From Geosiphon pyriformis (Eukaryota > Glomeromycota > Glomeromycetes > Archaeosporales > Geosiphonaceae), in the NCBI GenBank assembly GCA_016748015.1, contig JAAOMT010000046.1:62001-126000 (forward strand): DNA of 64,000 bases, read 5' to 3'. The notes beneath the pieces are model-generated. The model did no database searches and was not told the DNA's origin. It worked only from the letters and a program-made list of their open reading frames with translations. Numbering within the stretch: position 1 is the stretch's first letter; the number at the start of each line of letters is the position of its first letter. Shown piece after piece: positions 21,668-35,006 of this stretch. Both the position numbers and the translations under genes were made by a program.

Positions 21668-23290
21668 TTATTTGTTTTGTATTTTCTTATAAAGTATATA
21701 TTTAACATGGGCAAGTTTATTAACTATATCATAAAATTTTTTGTTATTTTTAAGCTTCATAAACTGTTCAAAATTTGTAATAATAGTTAATGCATTTTTA
21801 ATACTTATTACTTTTTGTATCTTTTGTTTGTTATTAGAGCTATTATGCTTTATTTTATGATTTGTTATAATATAATTTGTAATTTTATTATTATTCAAAT
21901 GTTTTAAAGTAATTGTATTGTTTTCTTTAAATAAATTTACCAACTTTTTAATTAATAAGTATGTAAAATTTGGCTATATGTAATTAAACTCTTTGTAGCA
22001 ATCCTTAATTTTTTTAATACTATCTTTTGATTATAATTAACTATTATTTCCAAGTTTGTAATTTTATTTTGAAAGTTGTCATTTGTATTAATTAGAAAAA
22101 TACCAACTTTGTCCCAACAATAAATAATTATTTCATTTGAAATATTTTTTCATGTTCTATTAATTAGACATATTACTTAAAGTTAGTTGATTGCATAAAT
22201 ATTATTAATACCATTATTAAAAAGATCTAATGCATGATAAAAAAATGGTAACAATAATGTGTTTTAAAACAATGAATAATTTTATTATCTATAGACTAAA
22301 TATGTGTTGTCAAGTTAAATAAAAACTATTTTACATGAATATTTGTAATAAATATTATATCATAATTGTAATCAGCAAAATTGTTTACTAATAACAATAT
22401 GTTTTGGTTTTTTTTATGCAGCTAATAGTTTCAATTAACAAATTACTATCAAAAAATATTACCAATTATCTAAGCATAAGTGTTTAAATAATATTGAAAA
22501 CCAGGTTGCTTTTCTGTTTTTTTTTGAAAACAGCATAGACATTTAGCATAACTAATAATAAGTAATAACAAATACTTAATTCAATTAACATTAGTTGTAA
22601 AGATAAGTATTAGTCACATTTTTAATTGTTTAATATCATGATATAGTATTGTAACAAGACTTCAATTTGGTAATATAACATAAAATAATATAGTTTTATT
22701 CATATTGAAAATATTACATAATTCCTAATTAGCAAAAAATGTTATTATGTACACTTATTTATTTTTAATATGCTCAATATTAGTTGATGATACATTATCA
22801 TGAAAGTGAAGTAAATGCAATCTAACACAGTTTTTAAAGCTTTTAAGCCAGCATTGGATAATTTTTGGTGCTTATTTTTTGAAATATCTAATTAATTATA
22901 AAACTTTATGCCAATAGCTCAAATTATATTTCTAGTAAGTATTATTCTACATGATTCTGTCTCTTAAACAAAAATAATAAGTGCTTTATTAAAGTTAGAA
23001 TTATATACGATACATATATGCTTGCTAGTCAAGTTATATATTATATTTGCTTATAAACAAAAATTTGGTTTATTTTTGATTCAAGCCAAAATTAAAGACT
23101 GTTTCATATATGGAAAACCGTTTTATTAAAGTGCCTTGCAGTTTTTAATTGGTTTTTATTATTTGCATAATACCAATCAAGCACTATAAACTTATTATAA
23201 AGTGTAATATTTTTACAACTTTGTAAAATGCAAACTAAAAAGATAATATGCTTTTTGCTATTAAATATAATAGAATCAAAAGACAAAAAA
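21668..23290 (-). pseudogene. Pogo/Tigger-like transposase of transposon 1, decayed
   Basis: Minus-strand pieces in order: an N-terminal helix-turn-helix-like segment (about 23104-23200, VLDWYYANNKNQLKTARHFN), a CENP-B-like middle and, near 22100, ISNEIIIYCWDKVGIF. That last segment resembles the CWxxxGI block at the C-terminal side of the DDE domain and parallels TIQNCWCHMGIL in transposon 2. The last open piece (21943-21668) is Asn/Lys-rich. The DDE residues themselves cannot be placed with confidence. Stops are frequent. Confidence 0.6.
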
Positions 23291-23314
23291 AAAGTACAAT
23301 TAAGATAAAACTAA

Positions 23315-24042
23315 TCCAAAAATTCGACTTAATTACTTAAACAATTGATAATAATTAAAACTTAAAACAACTCAAAACTCTGATTTAATTACTCATACAA
23401 TTAATAATAATTTAAAACTTAAGACAATTCGAAATTTCGACTTAATTACTTATACAATTGATAATAATTTAGAACTTAGAACAATTTAAAATTTTGACTT
23501 AATTATTCACAAAGTTAGTAATAATTTAAAACTTAGAACAATTCAACACTTTGACTTAATTACTCATATAATTGATGATAATTTAGAATTTAGAACAATT
23601 TAAAACTCTAACTTAATTATTCACAAGATTAGTAATAATTTAAAGCTTGAAACAATTCAAAATTCCAACTTGATTACTTATATAATTAATAATAATTTAG
23701 TACTTGGGACAATTTAAAATTCTGACTTGATTATTTATATAATTAATAATAATTTAGAACTTAGAACAATTTGAAATTTCGACTTAATTAGTTATAAGAT
23801 TAGTAATAATTTAAAACTTGAAACAATTTGAAACTCTGACTTAATTACTTATACAATTAATAATAATTTAAAACTTGTAACAATTTGAAATTTCGACTTA
23901 ATTATTTATAAGATTAGTAATAATTTAAAACTTAAAACAATTCAAAACTCTAACTTGATTACTTATACAATTAATAATAATTTAAAACTTGAAACAATTC
24001 AAAACTCTGACTTAATTACTTATATAATTAATAATTATTTTG
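23315..24042. repeat. 57-bp tandem satellite, about 12.7 copies, inside pogo 1
   Basis: Twelve full units of 57 bp and one partial. Each unit ends ACAATTC or ACAATTT and contains GACTTAATTACTTATAC-like and TAATAATTTAAAACTT-like parts. Two variants of the middle are interspersed (ACAATTAATAAT and AAGATTAGTAAT, the latter in units 4, 6, 9 and 11). Some units keep TTCGA, rare CpG in this region. No spacers are present, so this is not a CRISPR-like array. Confidence 0.88.
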
Positions 24043-24604
24043 TTAAATAAATAATGTTATATTATAATATAGTATTTTTAGTCATAGAAATATTGGTTTG
24101 CTTTATTGCAATTTTACCAGAATTAGCAAAATTTAAATTAAATTTAGCACCTAAGATAACTCATACTAATAGTAAAAAGTTATGGATTATTAGATATTAC
24201 AAGTATAAGTTATAAATATAAGAATTTTTTAACTACTAAATTAATAGATTCAAAATATTATGGCTTATTACAAGTTATAAGTTATCTTACTATAAGTTAT
24301 TTTAGGTTTAACTATACTTAAAAGAATTTGAAAAAAGTAAATAAATAAATTAGAAAGAATTGGATATTTAAAAATAATTTTTATTATTTTAATTTATATA
24401 TGTTTTATATATTAAAACATGTCTTTCTAAACTAAAAAATACATTGTTTATATAATTATTTAAAGTAATTAATGACCAAATTAGTAACTAAGTCAATAAT
24501 TAAGTCAATAATTAAATTATTAATTAAATTATTAATTATTTTCTAAAAATAAAGTAACTAATATATGTAATAATTAATAAAAACTATGGTTTTTAACTAT
24601 AATA

Positions 24605-25296
24605 TTATTTTTTTCAAAAAGATTAAACTTTGGTAAAATTAAATTATTTGTGAAGTATTCTAATTAAAAAATTTTGTCTAACTCAAAATAAATTAGTTTG
24701 GTGAAATTTTTTGTTAATAAAATATACAAAATTTGAGACAAAATAAACTTTGTATTTAAGAAACTAAATTTTTGTATAAAAGTTTTGGCTTTTTTAACAA
24801 TAATTAAAACTCTTAAAATATTTAACTGTATAATATCCAAAATTTTTATTTGTATCTTTTTTTTAAGAACTTTATGTTTTTTATAATTTTACTAAAATAA
24901 TCATAAAGCTCTAATTGTTTTTTATATAACAAGTTTTTGTCTATAAACAAAAATTTTTTTAATTATTTTTATAAGTGTATAAAAAAATAATAATATGATT
25001 GAAGTTATGTATTCAAACATATATTTATCTATTTTGTTATTAGTTTTTTTCTTTTAATAGTGGTTTTTTTTGGTTTAATAATAGTATATATTTTATTATT
25101 ATTAGTTATAATAGTCTGTTTTTTAATAATTAAAGTAATATTTAAATAATTTTTGATTAAATACTTATGAAAAATATAAAAAGTATTTTGAATATTTTAA
25201 TCCAAAAAATAATTATTTATGTTAGTTGAAAATATTTTTGTTTTGAAAATAGTGTATTTATTTATAACTAATTTTTATTGATTATTTAGGTCAGTA
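24605..25296 (-). pseudogene. Element 3, 3' internal part including ORF X remnant
   Basis: Follows 35721-36420 of element 4 closely in order, including ORF X (about 25260-24830), now full of stops. Broken at the TA target of pogo 2 (25295-25296), within the integrase/ORF X overlap. Confidence 0.7.
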
Positions 25297-25571
25297 CAGT
25301 AAACTTTCTCTATAGTCTTTCTGGTTATAGTCACTATCTTCTTATAATCACATTTTTTTAAAAACCAAAACTATTTATATATAATATTATTTCCTTATAG
25401 TCACTTTTACTATATATATCTTCTTATAGTCCCTATCTCCACAAATATGATAGCAAAATATAAGTAATTTCTACTCTCTATAGTCACACTATAATTATAT
25501 GATATTAGATATAAACATCAGATGTCATCTTATATTTAATCAGACATGTACAGTCAAGGAGATTTCCTAAT

Positions 25572-26450
25572 TTGTCAATGGAAATCAATTTTTTTATGGT
25601 AGTAAAAAAAATTAGAGAAGTTTTTGGAAACAATTATAGAACACTAAACAAAATTTCTGAAATATTACAACATTCAATTACTTTTCTTCTTTATAAGCCA
25701 CCACCACCATCAAAAAACAATGATAGAACTATTATATCTGGTTTGTTGTTTGCAAATATTATGAGAGTTTTAATAATAGTTGACATATGATACAGTATTG
25801 CTGCTCTTGGTGCTTTGAAGACTAGTAGTGCTTTAGAGACTGGTAGTGCTTTGGAAGCTGTTGCTGTGGATATCAATAAAGTTACTCTGGATCAAACTTT
25901 GGCTAATAAGATTACTTTTTTTTCGTATTGGAAGAAGAAATTAACAGACTTACAAATGAGAATAATGGCCCAATGAGATTTTCTGAGAACAAGTTTATTA
26001 ATGAAACATTGCTCAAGCAAATTAACTGAGAACAAAGTTTGAATTTATTTTTCCTTAAGAAAAGAAATGTGACCAGTAATAAAACTTAGAACATGAGAAT
26101 TCCAATATATACCCAATAAATACATTTTCACACCAACTTTGGCATCCACAATTAAAAAAAGGCTCTATACTAACAATCATATTCATTATTCAACCAATAT
26201 TTAGTATTAGTGAGCAAAAGTTTGACTGATAGTTTTAAAGATATATTAAAAATCAACTTTTTTGGAACAAATAAATCCATGTTGAATGCTTTTCATAATC
26301 CAAACATAATTACACAGAATGGAGATCTAGACTCAATATATTATGTTTTAAAAATGCCAATTATAAATGATAATGCACCCAACCCAATGTAAACAAAACT
26401 GTACACAATACAATATATTTCTAACTTCTTAAAAGATATTTATTAGGCTG
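25572..26450 (+). other. Unrecognised sequence in the 5' part of pogo 2
   Basis: Open plus-strand pieces at 25572-25790 (72 codons, with a PPPPSKNN run) and 26210-26392 (60 codons) are joined by stop-containing frames, one of which carries a repeated Ala/Ser-rich motif (ALKTSSALETGSALEA, about 25810-25860). No domain recognised. The GC content is slightly higher than in the flanking gypsy, so it may be captured sequence. Confidence 0.3.
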
Positions 26451-26529
26451 TCACATGATTAACTTAATAAGCTTTGAAAACATGATCACTTAAAAGAGGT
26501 ATTAGAAAATTAATAATAGATAATAGTTG

Positions 26530-27360
26530 TGATTTTATTAACATATTTATATTTTTTGATGATCTGCTTCTTCATTTGTTACTGGAATTGGTTTTCAAGT
26601 ACCTAACAATGTTTTTTTAATTTGTTTTGCTTTAAGAAAGTCTATTCTTTTCATCTGTGCAATTTCACTGAATTTTTTCATTTCTTTGTTTAATATCCAT
26701 TCATGGCTAATATTACAAAAAACATGATTAAAGACATTTGGATTTACAAACTGTGTTTTTCTTATCTGAACTCAAAATTGATTTAATTCAGCAATAAAGC
26801 TAGGATGTATATGAGACCTATATATTTCACTTTTAGAATATTCAATAACATTAAAAAATTTAGTATGCAATCTTTTAAATTTGATACAATTACGCATTAC
26901 AATTTCCCAATGTTGTTGTAAAAGTGTAGAAAAAATCAATGATTTGAGTGTTTTGTTAATTTCTTCAAGTATCACATCATGGCCTTAATGTTGATTTAAA
27001 AGTTTAGATCAAGAAATTACAATTTTTTCTTGAATCAGCTTGCAAACTTCAGGCTTCAATTGTAGCTATTGTTTTTCATCAGCAAATTCAATTAATTGGT
27101 AAATAGGATGGCACTGAGCAGACCAAATTGGTACAAACATTCGTTTAGCCATGAGTCTTAATGAAGACCTATTGAAACAAATTCCAGTGTGAAAGTTAAT
27201 AATTGCTTGTAAATAAAAAAAGACTTGTTTATACTTTAACCTAAACATGGAATCTGTTTCATTTTAGACCTATTCTAAATAACTTTTAACAAATGGATTT
27301 TCCTTAGAAACAATATATGGACACATTAATTCGGAAGCCATTGCATGTTTATATTACATA
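26530..27360 (-). pseudogene. Captured gene-like remnant inside pogo 2, function unknown
   Basis: On the minus strand one protein can be followed through several stops: NPFVKSYLE, then MFRLKYKQVFFYLQAIINFH and IWSAQCHPIYQLIEFADEK (27248-27066), then ILEEINKTLKSLIFS (26975-26772), ending near KKFSEIAQMKRIDF (about 26640). The composition (Trp, Cys, His, Arg kept) differs from the flanking repeats. From memory this resembles a high-copy uncharacterised protein family of Rhizophagus, but I cannot verify that here. It is antisense to the transposase and not needed for a pogo element. Confidence 0.5.
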
Positions 27361-27639
27361 TCAAATTCTACAACTTATAATAATCAGAACATTTTTTAAA
27401 AAACTGCAGTTGACTTTCACTCCGATATCTCTGATATTGTGCAAAGTATTTTATATCAATATTTCAATTGATATAGGCATTGCTGTGTTTGGGGGGCTTA
27501 ACAATATGATATTGTGCTATTTTCTATGCAATTATGCAAGTATGCAAAGGATCAAATTGACAGTTTTTATTATTGATCATCAGTTGGGGATAAGAAACAA
27601 AAAGTGTCACAGATGTATTATAAAAGCAAAATACAATAA

Positions 27640-29185
27640 AAAGTGTGTTCTTATTAACATGCCAAAAAACGCAAACCAAAAGTGAGCAGCAATTTTTTTG
27701 GAGACTAAAAAGGCTTTCTGCCAGTACAAACTAGAGCATCTTGATTATTCAGCAAATAGACTTATCAAAATATTTAATTTAAAGATTGACCACTTCACTG
27801 TAACAAAAATACTCATGAAATCAGACCAATGGATTAAAAAAAATATATCTGACAACTCTGGTCAATTGACAAAAGACAGGAAAGAGATGTTTCTAAAGAT
27901 AAATGATGTACTGGGAAAATAAATACTTGGAACACTAACTACCAACTGCATTCTTACTAGAAAAATTTTACAAACAAAAGCTCTCAAGTTTGCTGAAAAG
28001 TTTTTGGAAGAAAATAACTTTAAAGCATCAGATGGTTGGTTAGAAAAGTTCAAAAAACATCATAATTTGCACTATATTAAGATGTATGGCAAAGCAAACA
28101 ATGTTCTCTTGGAAATTTTACCAGAGGAACGAGAGAAACTGCATGAGATAATCAGTGAATATGATCTAAATAATGTTTATAATGTTGATGAGACAGCATT
28201 ATTCTTTAAAATGCCACCAAATGCAACTTTGGCAACAAGATCTACCTCTGGCACCAAGCATAATAAGAGTCAAATTACCATACTTCTTGCTTGTAATGCA
28301 ACAAGCAGCATCAAGTTACAGCCTTTAATTATTGGCAAAGCCATAAAGCCATAATGTTTTTGCAATATTAATATAAATACACTTCTAATCACTTATTATT
28401 ACAATACAAAAGCATGAATATGAACCGATATTTTTAGTAAATGGCTTAATTTATTAAATGAAAAAATGTGTCACAAGAAAAAAAAGATTTTGCTATTGCT
28501 TAATAATACTAGTCCCCATAGTAAAAAACCTTCCATATTATCTAATATTATGATTAGATACCTACTATCTAATACAACATCCCATTTGCAACCATTAGAT
28601 GCAGGAATTATTACATCTTTTAAGACACAATACCGAAAGTTGTTTCTTTTCCATCTTATTAATTAGTATGATGACAAAATTTTAATATCAACAGTAATAT
28701 TAAAGGATGTGATTGACTTTCTAATTGATGTATGGTCAGCAGTAATAACAACTACAATTCAAAACTGTTGGTGTCATATGGGAATTCTGAATAATAGTCA
28801 AATGTCAGTCTATCCATTAGATATTAAACAAGAACTTCTACAAAAAATACAAGTTCTTATTAAACATATTAATATTGACAAGTTTGAATCATTATTTACT
28901 TATGTCTTAGAAAATGAAATTGTAGATCTTATTAACAACAAGTATAGTAGAAATTCTAATGCAAATAAAGATTTAGAAAATAAAGATAAAGATAAACCTT
29001 TGTCTTTGCTATCTACACATTAAGATAAAACTGTACTTGAAGATATATTGTGCTATTGTGAAGAGCAGTATAGTAAAAAAGTTGATTCAGACTTTTTTAA
29101 AACTTTGAGAACATTAATTTATAATACTGTTCTCAAAGTTCAAGAAGAAAAAAAACAGTTGCAAATAGATAACTTTTTTAAATAA
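27640..29185 (+). pseudogene. Pogo/Tigger-like DDE transposase of transposon 2, broken
   Basis: Frames 27698-27922, 28004-28354, 28466-28666 and 28709-29023 join into one protein. It has an N-terminal helix-turn-helix region (about 27720-27840), a CENP-B-type DNA-binding domain ending FKASDGWLEKFKKHHNL, and a DDE domain with first Asp in YNVDETALFF, the second expected in LLLxNN but changed to Asn (GAT to AAT), and third Asp in HLQPLDAGI. Then comes TIQNCWCHMGIL. The last frame ends at 29185. Stops at about 27921 and 28352 break the gene. It would cut and paste the element at TA sites. Confidence 0.82.
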
Positions 29186-29328
29186 AATATATATAATTGG
29201 TTATTATATTATGCATGTGATATATAGATTATGTAATAAGATATTAATCATTTTTTATAGTCTCATCTCTCTATAGTCACCACAAATGTGTTAACCAAAA
29301 GGTGTAATTATAAAAAAAGTTTACTGTA

Positions 29329-32300
29329 TTATTATAACAGATACTTAATTAGGTCATTTATAATATTTTTTGAATCATATATTATGTATAAATTAATTAT
29401 TAAAGATTGTTTTATATTGATTTTATAAAATATAAAACCTATTATTTAAAACTTTGTTAACTATAAAAAGTTTTTTCTATTAACTAAAAAACTTATCTTT
29501 ATAAATATTGTTTTTGTTTAAGTAATATTTCAGAACTAGGTAATCAATACTTAAAAAAAGTGTTTTTTATATTTTTTTTTCTTAAGTTTTTCTTAAAACT
29601 ATTTTATTTTCTTAAAAACAATTATTTGTGTTTTTATTAGTAAATCAAAAATTGTATCAAGTTTTTTTTACAAGATATTTTTGTACTTTTTTATTGTAAT
29701 TTTTTCAAAGAATATTGTTTTAATATTAGTTTTTATTGGTAAAATTTCCATTTTTCTATAAAAAAAATAAAAAAGCTTATAAGTTATTATGTTATAATTT
29801 ACAGTTTTATAAGTAAACAAAGTTAAAAATAGTATTTTGTTTTATAAATTTGTTTTTTTAATAGTTTTAATTAAGATTTTACATAATGTTTTATTAAAAC
29901 GTTTTACTAAGTTATTTGTTTAAAAATAATAAGAAAATAAAAGTTTGTAACATATTTCTAGTTTTTTACAAAGTTCTTTAATTAAAGTATTAAGAAAAAC
30001 TTTTTTTTTATCAAATTAAAGTTTTTAAAAATATTTATGGCAATATATAATATCTTTATAAATAAAATTAGCAATAAAAATTGCTGTTTAATCAAATGTA
30101 ACTTTTGTTTCTACTTATTTTATAAAATAGTTAATAGCTATTATAATGTATTAGTTGTTATTAAAAATTATTGTTAAAGATCTAATAATATTTATGCCAA
30201 TTTTATTAAATAGTTAATTAACAAAATTGGATAAATGTCTTTTTTTCTATTGGGTGAGGTTTTTTTTTTGACAAATATTATAGGTTTTGATATATTTAGC
30301 AATGTTTTTTTTAAAATAGGCCAATAATAATAAGCTAATATTTTTAAATTGTTTTTGTTTTTCTAAAGTATTTAGTTAATAGATTAGTATATATGTTGTA
30401 AATTATAATTTTTTTTTCAAATTTTATAACTTTCTGAGAACAGTTAAAATTTTTTTAATTTTTTTTATATAATTGGTTTTGGTAAATCAAATTAAAATTT
30501 AATTGTTTTTACAAATGTTTTTTTTGCTGTTAAGTATAATTTGATGGATATTGTTCTTTATTCAAAAATTTTATTAAGACAGAATAATTATTTAAGTTTA
30601 TTATTATGTTTTGTTTAAACAGTTATACTAATAATTAAGATAGAATAATTGTATTATTAAATAATAATAAATTTGAAACATTAATGTTTTAATGATTAAC
30701 TTTTTTGTGATATTATATATTATAGTTAAATTTATTTAATTAGAGTATTTAACAAGTTAATTATTTATATTTCAGTTTTTTTTATTGTATAGCCAAACCA
30801 AAACTTAATAATTTGTTATAACAGAAAATTTAATACCAAAAAATATTTATTTCAATAATTGGTAGTTTAAATTACTGTTAAACATTTTTGTTTAATAATT
30901 AAATAGTTTTTTTCTGTTGAAAAAAATGCTCTATTGGTATATATTATAATATATTTCTTGCTATTGTTATTTTTTTAGAAAAAAACAGTATTAATTATAA
31001 AGCCAAATATCTTAGTGTAAAAAATAAAAAATTAATTCAAATTAAATTGTTTAAAAATATATTTAATAATAAGTTTTTTTTAGAGTTTTAAAGGTTTTTT
31101 GTTAATATATACTCTAATAATAATTAATATTTTTTTGAATAGCTGATTTAAAAGCAAAATAATTTTGGAGAAATCTTTAACAAATTTTTAATAATAAGAA
31201 ACCAAACCAAAAAAAGAGTGTAATTTAAAAATATTTATTATTTGTTTAAGATTTTGAACTTTTTTTGTCTTAACAAAATCAAAAAAATTTTATTTTTTAT
31301 AATAAGATAATTAAAAAACTAAGTAAACTGTTATTCAAAAAAAAATTGATTAAATTGATTTTTAAGTCAGTATTTTTTAAAAGATCAAAAACTTTTTATA
31401 AATATTTAAAATGTTTATTCCAAATTTTTGAGTATATTATAATATTATCCAAGTTGACTAAAATAAAATTTTTGTTAATTAATTTAAATACTTTGTTTAT
31501 TAATTATTAAAAGATAAAAAAAACATAATTGTGTTTTATTGTTAATAATTGTATTTTTGAAAGTTTATTTTAAAATAACTTTTGTATTTTTCTTATTTTT
31601 TCTAAGAGTATTAGACTAATAAGTTTCTATTTTTGTAATAGATTTGGCAAAACATATATTTATTACAAAAAAAATATAATAATTTGTTGTATTAATATTA
31701 AACATAAAAATTATATTATTAATAATTGTATTTGGCTTTTTTGTTAGGTTTTCTGTTAAAATTCTCTGAAAAATATTATGATAAAACTAGCAAATTATTT
31801 TATTATTAATTATAATTTTTTTTTGTTGGCTTTAATATTGTTAAAAATTTATTATTATTAAAAAAAATAATATATATGAGTTTAATAATTTTTTTTATTT
31901 TTTTTATCACTTTTTTTATTTTTTTATTCTTTTGATTGCTCTTTTTTTTGTTTTTATTTTAATTTTGAAACTGTTATCTAATAATAACATTTAATTATAA
32001 TAAGTTTTTTATTATATTTAATAATTAATTTATAAAGCTTATAGTCAAATAAAGCTTTAACTTTTTTAAATTATTTATTATTAACAATAATAATATATTC
32101 TTTGGTTTTTGAAACTTTTATGTCAGTTTTAATACAGATGCTATTAATTTAAATAAAAACAGCTTTGGCTATACTAAGATTTTTTTATTATTATTATGTA
32201 TATTAATTATTTGTATTGAAAATTTATTAATTTTTTTGTTAATTGTTTTTAGAAAATATCTAATAATAATTTTAACAAATAATTTACTGCTTAAGATTAA

Positions 32301-34271
32301 TTCAATAAAATAACCTGTGTTTTATAAATGAAAAAGATAATATTGTTGTTGTTAATAAGTTTAACTTAATAAAAACACTTATTAATTTTAAATAACTTTT
32401 TTTTTAAGATCAAAAATTTGTGAAAATTTTTCTAAATTGTAAATAAGTTATTAGTTGGCCAAAGATAATATGTGCTGGAATTTTTATGAAATTTTTAACA
32501 ATAAAATAAAATTCAAATTTTTATACAATTTTTAGAAGTTTTAATTTTAAGAAATTTTTAAAAACTTTGACTTTTGAAAGTTTATTGTTATTAATAATAA
32601 ATATTAAAATTTTATTAAAACCTAACATAAATTTAATTTTGGTTTTTTTTTGTAAAAACAAAAATCAATAATTAGTTTATTTATATTATAATTATTATTA
32701 GTTAAATTAAAAAAATAAAAAGTTTTTTTTTAGTTGGCTTGTATTTTTACTTTTTAAAAATATGTTTACTAGATTAAAAACTAATAAATAATAACTTCTA
32801 TTAAAAAATTCTCTTTAAAAAAATTCAAGTTAGTAAAATTAGCTTTTTGATTAAAATTTTTGTTATTATTAAATTGATTATTTTAATTGTTATTATTTTT
32901 AAATATAAAAAAAAATTGTTGCAATTTCTTAAAAAATATTTAATTAATTTACAATTTTGCTGTCTTTAATAAGATAGTTGCTAAGACTAAGTAAATTAAA
33001 ACTCAAATCTGAATCTTTAAAGCTATTGGTTTTTTTATAGTTTAAGCTAATGATTCTAATAATTGGACAAAATTAGCTATAAGTTTATTAATGAGTTATT
33101 TATTTAAATTTTAAGTTAAATAGCAGTTATTTAAAAAGTTAAAACAAAAACAAAAACTAGAAGTGTAAATTTTAAATAAATTTTTTGATTGTTTTCAATC
33201 TTTTAAACAAGTTTAATAACTATGTTTATTGTAAAATTGTTTTTTAAAATCAAAAAAGACTAAAAAGTATATAATAAATTAATTTTTAATCTTTTTGTAA
33301 AAAGATAAATTTTTTGCTTTTTTGTTCAATTTTTTTTAATGTTTATTTATTTAATTAAAATTTTACTAGGCTTTTAAGTTTTTTTTTTAATTTTATATGT
33401 TATTTAGAGATTAAAATTGATGTTTTAAATATATTTTCAAATTAAATAATATAAAATATATATTTTTTTAGTTTGTATTAATATCTATTTTATAATTTCT
33501 TGTAGTATATTAATATTAATTTTTTGTAAAAACCATGTAATAAAAAAATTTTAAAGATAGTTGTTTACAATTTGAAATTTGTATTTAGTATTATATTAGT
33601 TACCTATATAATTTTTTTAAAATTATTTAACTATTTAATTAAATCTTATGTATTGTTTTTAAATAAAAATAATAAAATTTTGTTTTTTGTTCCAAGATAA
33701 TTTATATGTCTTAGAAAGCAACCAGAATTTTTGTTTGTATTAGGTCATTAGCTATTAGTTTAAAAGTGATTGTTTTTGTAAAAAATTTAATTTGCTTAAA
33801 AAAAGATTAAAAACAAGAGTGATTTAATAATTTTTTTCTTTTATTTTAAGAAAGTTTTTAACTAATTAATAGACAGCTATTCAAATATAAATTTGATAAT
33901 TTAAATATTCGAAATTAAATGATGGTTGTTTAAAAAATATAGAATATAAGAACTAATTAATATTGTTTTTTTTTTAAAAAAAAATTTTTAAAGTAAGCTT
34001 GGTTAAAAAAATATATAATATAAAAAATATAAGTTTTAGCTAAATATTTATTTAAAAACCAGTTTTAAAAGTTTTAGAATTGTTTAATAAATTGATTTTA
34101 AATAAAAAAGCAAATTAAACAAAAAAACAAAGGATTAAGTTCAATAAAATTTAGATTATTTTTATTATATGTTTTAAAATTTTTTTTTAATTATTATAAT
34201 AAGTATAAATAATTATTTATACAATAAAAAACAAAATAAATTTGACAACTTTACAGAAAACACTACTTTTA
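29329..34271 (-). pseudogene. Element 3 internal gag-pol, extremely AT-rich
   Basis: Collinear with 36420-41946 of element 4 in the same order (integrase, RNase H, RT, protease, gag), but almost every C and G that can mutate to T or A has done so. For example, the gag side at 33690-34270 parallels 41380-41946. No usable ORF is left. Confidence 0.75.
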
Positions 34272-34871
34272 TCTTACAAGTTAAAATAATAAGTTAACAA
34301 ATAGCAAAATAAAACAAAATTGTATTATAATAAAATAAATTAAAAAGAAATTTAACTTTAAAAAGTGAATTAAATTAATATAAATTTAATATATAAAATT
34401 AATTTCATAAATATCTTGGTTGCTATTTTTTTCAAAAATAATAAAAATATTTAAAAGTAAAAAAATAATTTATATTATTAATAAAAAATAACACTAATAT
34501 AATTTTAGGTTTTATATTAATATTTTTAAAATTTAATATTAAGTATTAATTATACTTTTCAGTAATATTTATTTAATAATTTTTAAAACTAATAGTTATA
34601 AATGAATACCAATAAGTAATTTTTTATTTATATATATTTAAATATTTAAGGAAATTAAAAAAAAAATAAGTAAATTAAAAAAAATTAAATATTTAAAAAT
34701 AATTTTATTACTTTAATTTGTATATGTTTTATATATTAGAATATACTTTTTTACAGTTAAAAAATACATTATTTATATAGCTATTTAAAATAATTAATAA
34801 CCAAATTAATAACTAAGTTAACAATTAGATTATTAATTAATTAATAATTAAGTTAAGAGTCAAATTAATAA
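34272..34871 (-). repeat. Element 3 right LTR, first piece
   Basis: 600 bp of decayed family A LTR. It stops inside the 12-bp array at ATAA (34868-34871), the duplication made by repeat C. It continues at 43316. Confidence 0.75.
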
Positions 34872-35006
34872 TATTATAAATAAATTTTCAAGTGGTTTTA
34901 TAACTTAATACATAAATTAGTTGTGGCTATAATCTAAAAAATTTGCTATAAAAGTTTTTTGTATAATAAATAAAGATTTAATGTAATTACAGTTAATAAT
35001 TAATAT

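Larger units (their letters stand above)
21484..24315 (-). mobile_element. Pogo-type DNA transposon 1 (2.8 kb) with internal satellite
   Basis: Starts CAGTTAAATCTGAG and ends TTAGGTTTAACTA, imperfect inverted ends, flanked by TA on both sides (21482-21483 and 24316-24317). Removing it restores a continuous family A LTR, which confirms the ends. It contains a decayed transposase on the minus strand and, upstream of that gene, a 57-bp tandem satellite. Sequence near the right end repeats ATAAGTTAT several times, possible subterminal transposase sites. Confidence 0.8.
25297..29326 (+). mobile_element. Pogo-type DNA transposon 2 (4.0 kb) with extra internal sequence
   Basis: Terminal inverted repeats CAGTAAACTTT (25297-) and AAGTTTACTG (-29326), flanked by TA (25295-25296 and 29327-29328). 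The flanking gypsy sequence rejoins cleanly. Both subterminal regions carry the word TATAGTC repeatedly (about 25310-25490 and 29258-29280). The transposase is on the plus strand near the right end. About 2.3 kb upstream of it is additional sequence, including a minus-strand gene remnant. At 4.0 kb it is much longer than transposon 1. Confidence 0.88.

Noticed and set aside
23315-24042. Possible CRISPR-like array
   Set aside because: Units are directly contiguous 57-bp repeats without unique spacers, in a fungal transposon.
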